The notes beneath the pieces were generated by a model. It was given only the letters and a program-made list of their open reading frames with translations. It did not search any database and had not been told where the DNA came from. The position numbers and the translations under genes are program-made. DNA of 64,000 bases from NCBI RefSeq assembly GCF_003350475.1, contig NZ_QQAV01000001.1:612836-676835 (forward strand). Direction: 5' to 3'. Of the stretch, positions 60,685 to 64,000 are shown in pieces. Each line of letters starts with the position of its first letter. Positions within the stretch are counted from its first letter, which is position 1. Source of the DNA: Pseudacidovorax intermedius (GTDB taxonomy: Bacteria > Pseudomonadota > Gammaproteobacteria > Burkholderiales > Burkholderiaceae_C).

Positions 60685-61704
60685 GTGACCGTCCTCGCCC
60701 TGCTTCTCGCCGGTTATTCGATCTTCTGCGCCGTCGCGCTGGCCGTCCTGCAACTGCGCAACGATTCCGGGACTCGCCGGCCGTTTGCGCAGACCATGGG
60801 CCTGCTGACGCTGGCGCTGCTGGCCGGCCTCCAGGGCGCGCATGCGACCTGGCTCTACGCCGATGTGCCTGCGCCTCACGAACGCCTGTACACCCTCGCG
60901 CTCTTCGCCGTCGCGCCGTGCTTCTTTCTGTTCAGCCGCGAACTGCTGACGCCGGCTCGAGCCCAGCCGCGCCCGCGGGACGCATGGCATGCCCTTCCCC
61001 TGCTGGCTGCGTTCCTGCTGCCTGAAGAAGCAGCGCGACCGACCGCCTTCCTGATCGGTGCCGGCTACCTCCTCTGGCTGGGGCGCCGCCTCCTGGCCCT
61101 GCGCCCGGAGCGCGCACGCTTCCGTATCGAGATCGGACTGCTGGGCACGGCCTTCCTGCTTGCCATCGCCGTGGCGCTTGCCGGCATGGCGCCCGGCCTC
61201 CTCCCGGACAAGCGCTTCACGGCGCTGTATGCCATCGCCATCGGTATGGCCTTCCTGCTGGTGCAGACCACGCTGCACCAGCGTCCGCAGTTGGAGGCCG
61301 AAGTCCAGGAAGCAGCGCAGGGCGCCTACCAGCACACGACGCTGGCCCGCGTCGACTGCGACGCCGCGCTGGCCCGTCTGTCCCAGCTCATGCAGACGCA
61401 GCGACTCTTCGTCGATCCCGCGCTCAGCCTGCCGGCGCTGGCGGCCCGGCTGGACCTGACGACCCACCAGCTTTCGGAACTGCTCAACACCCGGCTCGGC
61501 AAGAGCTTTGCCCGCTATGTGCGCGAACAGCGGATCGAGGCGGCCAAATCGATGCTCTGCGACGAGCCCTCCGCCTCGGTGCTGTCCGTCGGGCTGGCCG
61601 TGGGCTTTGCCGCCCAGTCCAACTTCTACGAGGCCTTCCGCGACATCGAGGGCATGACGCCCGGCCAGTACCGCAAGGTGCACGGCCCCGCCGCAAGACG
61701 CTGA
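60685..61704 (+). CDS. AraC-family regulator with N-terminal membrane domain
   Basis: A 339-residue protein. The first ~200 residues contain about six to seven hydrophobic helices (MTVLALLLAGYSIFCAVALAVLQL; TLALFAVAPCFFLFSREL; LLPEEAARPTAFLIGAGYLLWLG), and the C-terminal ~100 residues form an AraC double helix-turn-helix (LSLPALAARLDLTTHQLSELLNTRLGKSFARYVREQRIEAAKSML; VGFAAQSNFYEAFRDIEGMTPGQYRK). It should be an integral membrane transcription factor sensing a signal in the membrane. Start is GTG at 60685 with GGAG 10 nt upstream. The SDR-DUF2269-DUF4166 trio follows after 132 bp. Confidence 0.85.
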   Translation: MTVLALLLAGYSIFCAVALAVLQLRNDSGTRRPFAQTMGLLTLALLAGLQGAHATWLYADVPAPHERLYTLALFAVAPCFFLFSRELLTPARAQPRPRDAWHALPLLAAFLLPEEAARPTAFLIGAGYLLWLGRRLLALRPERARFRIEIGLLGTAFLLAIAVALAGMAPGLLPDKRFTALYAIAIGMAFLLVQTTLHQRPQLEAEVQEAAQGAYQHTTLARVDCDAALARLSQLMQTQRLFVDPALSLPALAARLDLTTHQLSELLNTRLGKSFARYVREQRIEAAKSMLCDEPSASVLSVGLAVGFAAQSNFYEAFRDIEGMTPGQYRKVHGPAARR

Positions 61705-61836
61705 TCGGCACGGCAAGGGCGGACGACGGCGATTTCCGCTCCGAAATGATCGATCCGGAGCGCAAAGCTGCACCGATTCGATCCAACGGGAGGCGCCGCC
61801 GCCGGGCGGCTTCCAGACTGAGGGCTACTCATTCAC

Positions 61837-62775
61837 ATGGAGTCCTGCCCGATGGATGCCTCCCTTCCTGCCCCTGCCGGCCATGGCCTGCCTCAGCGCG
61901 GTTCGCCACAGCGCGTCCTGCTCGTGGGCGCCTCCGGCTTTCTTGGACGTCACATCGCCGCCGCGTTGGCATCGCAAAGCCACGCCGTCGCCCCCGTGTC
62001 GCGCCGCCATGGCCTCGACTTGGCCCGCCTCGACAGTCCCGAGGCGTGGCAGCCCCTGCTGGTCGGCATCGATGCCGTGATCAACGCAGCCGGCATCCTG
62101 GTCGAGCAGCAGGGCCAGACCTTCGAGGCTGTGCATGTGCGTGCCCCGCAGGCGCTGTTCGATGCCTGCGCGCGCGCAGGTGTACAACGCGTCGTCCAGA
62201 TCTCGGCGCTGGGCGCCGACGGCAGTGCCTTCTCGGCCTACCACCTCAGCAAGCGCGCGGCCGATGACGCATTGCGCCGCCTGCCGCTCGACTGGTTTGT
62301 CCTGCGGCCTTCGCTCGTGCACGGGGCGGACGGTCACAGCGCAAGGATCCTGATGCGTTGTGCACGGCTGCCCTGGATCCCGGTGCTGGGCACGGGCCGG
62401 CAGCGCATCCAGCCCGTGCTGGTCGAAGACCTGTGCGCCACGGTCCTGGCCTGCCTGCGCGCACCGCAGGCCCGGCAGACGCTGGATGTAGTGGGCCCCG
62501 AGCCATTGACGTTCGCCGAATGGCTGCAGCGGCTGCGCGCCGCCCAGGGACGTGCGCCGGCCAGGCTGCTGCACATTCCAACGGCATGGGCCTATGCCGC
62601 CGCGGCCGTGGCCGGAGGGCTGAGCCCCCTGTTGCGTCGCGACAACCTGCGCATGCTGGAGGCCGGCAACGTGGCGGACGCCAAGCCGCTCGCGCAGTTC
62701 CTGGGCCGACTGCCGGCCACCCTTGCGCCGGCCTCCGGCGCCGGCGCGGCACACGCCGAAGGAGCCGCGTCATGA
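61837..62775 (+). CDS. NAD(P)-binding SDR-fold protein (atypical, NDUFA9-like)
   Basis: A 312-residue Rossmann-fold protein. The cofactor motif VLLVGASGFLGRHIAAAL (G-x-x-G-x-x-G), NAAGILVEQQGQTFEAVHVRAPQALFDACARAGV and AYHLSKRAADDALRRLPLDWFVLRPSLVHG resemble atypical SDRs of the complex I NDUFA9/YwnB group. An in-frame ATG at 61852 with GGAG upstream is an equally good start. Its stop overlaps the start of the DUF2269 gene. Confidence 0.85.
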   Translation: MESCPMDASLPAPAGHGLPQRGSPQRVLLVGASGFLGRHIAAALASQSHAVAPVSRRHGLDLARLDSPEAWQPLLVGIDAVINAAGILVEQQGQTFEAVHVRAPQALFDACARAGVQRVVQISALGADGSAFSAYHLSKRAADDALRRLPLDWFVLRPSLVHGADGHSARILMRCARLPWIPVLGTGRQRIQPVLVEDLCATVLACLRAPQARQTLDVVGPEPLTFAEWLQRLRAAQGRAPARLLHIPTAWAYAAAAVAGGLSPLLRRDNLRMLEAGNVADAKPLAQFLGRLPATLAPASGAGAAHAEGAAS

Positions 62776-63251
62776 GCTACACGGCCCTCAAGTCGCTGCA
62801 CATCCTCAGCATGGTGCTGCTGTTCGGCACCGGCCTGGGCAGTGCCTTCTATAAGTGGATGGCAGACCGCAGCGGCGACGTGCAACACATCGCCATCACC
62901 AACCGGCATGTGGTGCTGGCAGACTGGCTCTTCACCACGCCGACCGTGATCTTCCAGCCCCTCAGTGGACTGTGGATGGCCGCCATGGCGGGCTGGTCGT
63001 GGCATTCGCCGTGGCTGGCCACGAGCCTGGCGTTGTATGGCCTGGCCGGCATGTGCTGGCTGCCGGTGGTCGGACTGCAGATCCGCATGCAACGGCTGGC
63101 CGAGGCCGCCGCCAGCGCCCGCGCACCGCTGCCCGCCACCTACTGGCGGCTCGCCCGCTGTTGGTTCTGGCTCGGCGTCCCGGCCTTCATGGCCATGGTC
63201 ATGGTCGTGGTCCTCATGGTGTTCAAGCACCTGCCGGGGGCGTCGTCATGA
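62772..63251 (+). CDS. DUF2269 family integral membrane protein
   Basis: A 159-residue protein with four predicted helices (ALKSLHILSMVLLFGTGLGSAFYKW; LFTTPTVIFQPLSGLWMAA; LATSLALYGLAGMCWLPVVGLQI; RCWFWLGVPAFMAMVMVVVLMVF). The motif KxLHxxxxxxxxGxGxGxAF near the N-terminus fits DUF2269. Both ends overlap their neighbours by 4 bp (ATGA), so it is translated in step with the SDR and DUF4166 genes. Function unknown. Confidence 0.85.
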   Translation: MSYTALKSLHILSMVLLFGTGLGSAFYKWMADRSGDVQHIAITNRHVVLADWLFTTPTVIFQPLSGLWMAAMAGWSWHSPWLATSLALYGLAGMCWLPVVGLQIRMQRLAEAAASARAPLPATYWRLARCWFWLGVPAFMAMVMVVVLMVFKHLPGASS

Positions 63252-63925
63252 GCGGCCAGCCACCCGCTCCAGGGCCCGGTCCGATGGAGTGCGCGTTGGG
63301 CACGGACTGGGCACGGCTGCCGCCCGCCCTGCAGACACACCACAGCCGCACCACCGCCGCGGACGTCGGCCACATGGACATCGAGTTCCCGACCGCGATG
63401 CGGCCCGTGTTGCGCGTGATGGCCTGGCTGGGCGCGCTGCTCGAGCTGCAGGCCGTCGCCGTGCCAACGCATGTGGTCCGGCACATGGCGGGCGGGCGAC
63501 AGCACTGGCGACGGACCATCCGCTTCGACGACGGCCGCGTCTACCGCTTCGACAGCGTCTGGGAATGCGCCGGCCCCGGTCGGCTGATCGAGTACGTGAA
63601 CCCCTTCCTCGGTCTGGAGATGGCGCCCCGGCTCGACGACTGCCGCCTGTGCTACCGAGGGATTCGCTTCGTGCTGAAACTCGGCCCTGCCAGGATCGGG
63701 ATTCCGCAATGGCTGGGCCCGGGCGTCACGGACATCGTGGAAGAGGCACTCGACGAGCACCGCTTCGCGATGGATTTCCGCATGACCCATCCCTGGTTCG
63801 GTCAGCTGTACCGGTACGCGGGCGTGTTCATCACGGGAGTGCCCGTCTCATCGGCGGAAGAACAAACGTCGCAGGCGGACCCGCCCCCGCCCTCCGGGCA
63901 GGCCAGTGCGGCGGCGGGGCGGTGA
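63248..63925 (+). CDS. DUF4166 domain protein
   Basis: A 225-residue soluble protein. The DUF4166 pattern runs through DWARLPPALQTHH, VGHMDIEFPTAMRPVLRVMAWLGALLEL, HWRRTIRFDDGRVYRFDSVWECAGPGRLIEYVNPFLGLEMAPRLDDCRLCYRG and MTHPWFGQLYRYAGVF. DUF4166 is often fused to or encoded beside SDR and DUF2269 proteins, as here. Activity unknown. The 75 bp after it to the window end contain no supported gene, only a short CCTTA/TAAGG inverted repeat. Confidence 0.85.
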   Translation: MSGQPPAPGPGPMECALGTDWARLPPALQTHHSRTTAADVGHMDIEFPTAMRPVLRVMAWLGALLELQAVAVPTHVVRHMAGGRQHWRRTIRFDDGRVYRFDSVWECAGPGRLIEYVNPFLGLEMAPRLDDCRLCYRGIRFVLKLGPARIGIPQWLGPGVTDIVEEALDEHRFAMDFRMTHPWFGQLYRYAGVFITGVPVSSAEEQTSQADPPPPSGQASAAAGR

Positions 63926-64000
63926 CCTTAAGCCGCACCTAAGGCGGCAGGCGGAAAGTCGAGCGCACTCCCCGGCCGCCACGGCGTCCGCTCCGCCGCC

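Noticed and set aside
63926-64000. Partial gene at the right edge
   Set aside because: Only 75 bp remain, with no convincing start, stop or protein motif on either strand.

Overview
This 64 kb window is high-GC chromosomal DNA from a betaproteobacterium of the order Burkholderiales, most likely family Comamonadaceae. The reasons are the gene content and order (rpmH-rnpA-yidD-yidC-mnmE on one side of dnaA, dnaN-gyrB on the other with no recF between them), protein sequences of betaproteobacterial type (type-2 ArgC, MetX-MetW, a class II AGPR, a Gly-rich RRM protein) and a family-typical intergenic repeat near 14.8 kb. The chromosomal replication origin lies in the rpmH-dnaA intergenic region near 55.1 kb. 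I see no rRNA, tRNA, insertion sequence, integrase, prophage or CRISPR array.

Layout. 0-5.7 kb: birA, a small membrane-anchored protein, a TctDE-type two-component system, a MarR regulator divergent from recA (LexA box present), and recX. 5.8-9.3 kb: a large lipoprotein divergent from a LuxR-type regulator. 9.4-19.1 kb: an RpiR-regulated peptide scavenging operon (isoaspartyl peptidase, a complete peptide ABC importer, a P1/DmpA peptidase and an M55 D-aminopeptidase). 19.1-23.1 kb: argC, sucCD and a TerC-family membrane protein. 23.1-27.9 kb: a signalling block of PP2C phosphatase, FHA protein, CHASE2 adenylate cyclase and a metallo-beta-lactamase-fold cyclic nucleotide phosphodiesterase. 28.1-32.4 kb: the type IV pilin gene pilA behind a sigma-54 promoter, followed by a low-GC GT-C-like membrane protein and a PglL-type O-oligosaccharyltransferase, apparently a pilin glycosylation locus. 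32.6-43.4 kb: mnmA, rsmE, a LysR/M20 peptidase pair, yidB-like, a second M20 peptidase, a DUF72 protein, bactofilin, a voltage-gated-type ion channel, and metXW under a SAM-II riboswitch. 43.5-50.4 kb: a UPF0016 (TMEM165-type) putative Mn exporter under a yybP-ykoY Mn riboswitch, a cold-inducible-type RRM protein, an SDR enzyme, lptC-kdsC-kdsD and a KefB/C-type antiporter. 50.5-60.6 kb: the origin block mnmE, yidC, yidD, rnpA, rpmH, oriC, dnaA, dnaN, gyrB. 60.7-63.9 kb: a membrane-anchored AraC regulator and a translationally coupled SDR-DUF2269-DUF4166 trio.

How the parts connect. The strongest regulatory readings are three cis elements recognised by sequence: a SAM-II aptamer followed by an intrinsic terminator directly ahead of metX, a yybP-ykoY aptamer ahead of the UPF0016 transporter, and a -24/-12 promoter with upstream GTGAC-type repeats ahead of pilA. 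The adenylate cyclase and phosphodiesterase genes sit immediately upstream of pilA, which suggests, but does not prove, a link between cAMP level and pilus function. The two membrane enzymes downstream of pilA, the first with clearly lower GC than everything around it, are the best candidate for a poorly described system in this window.
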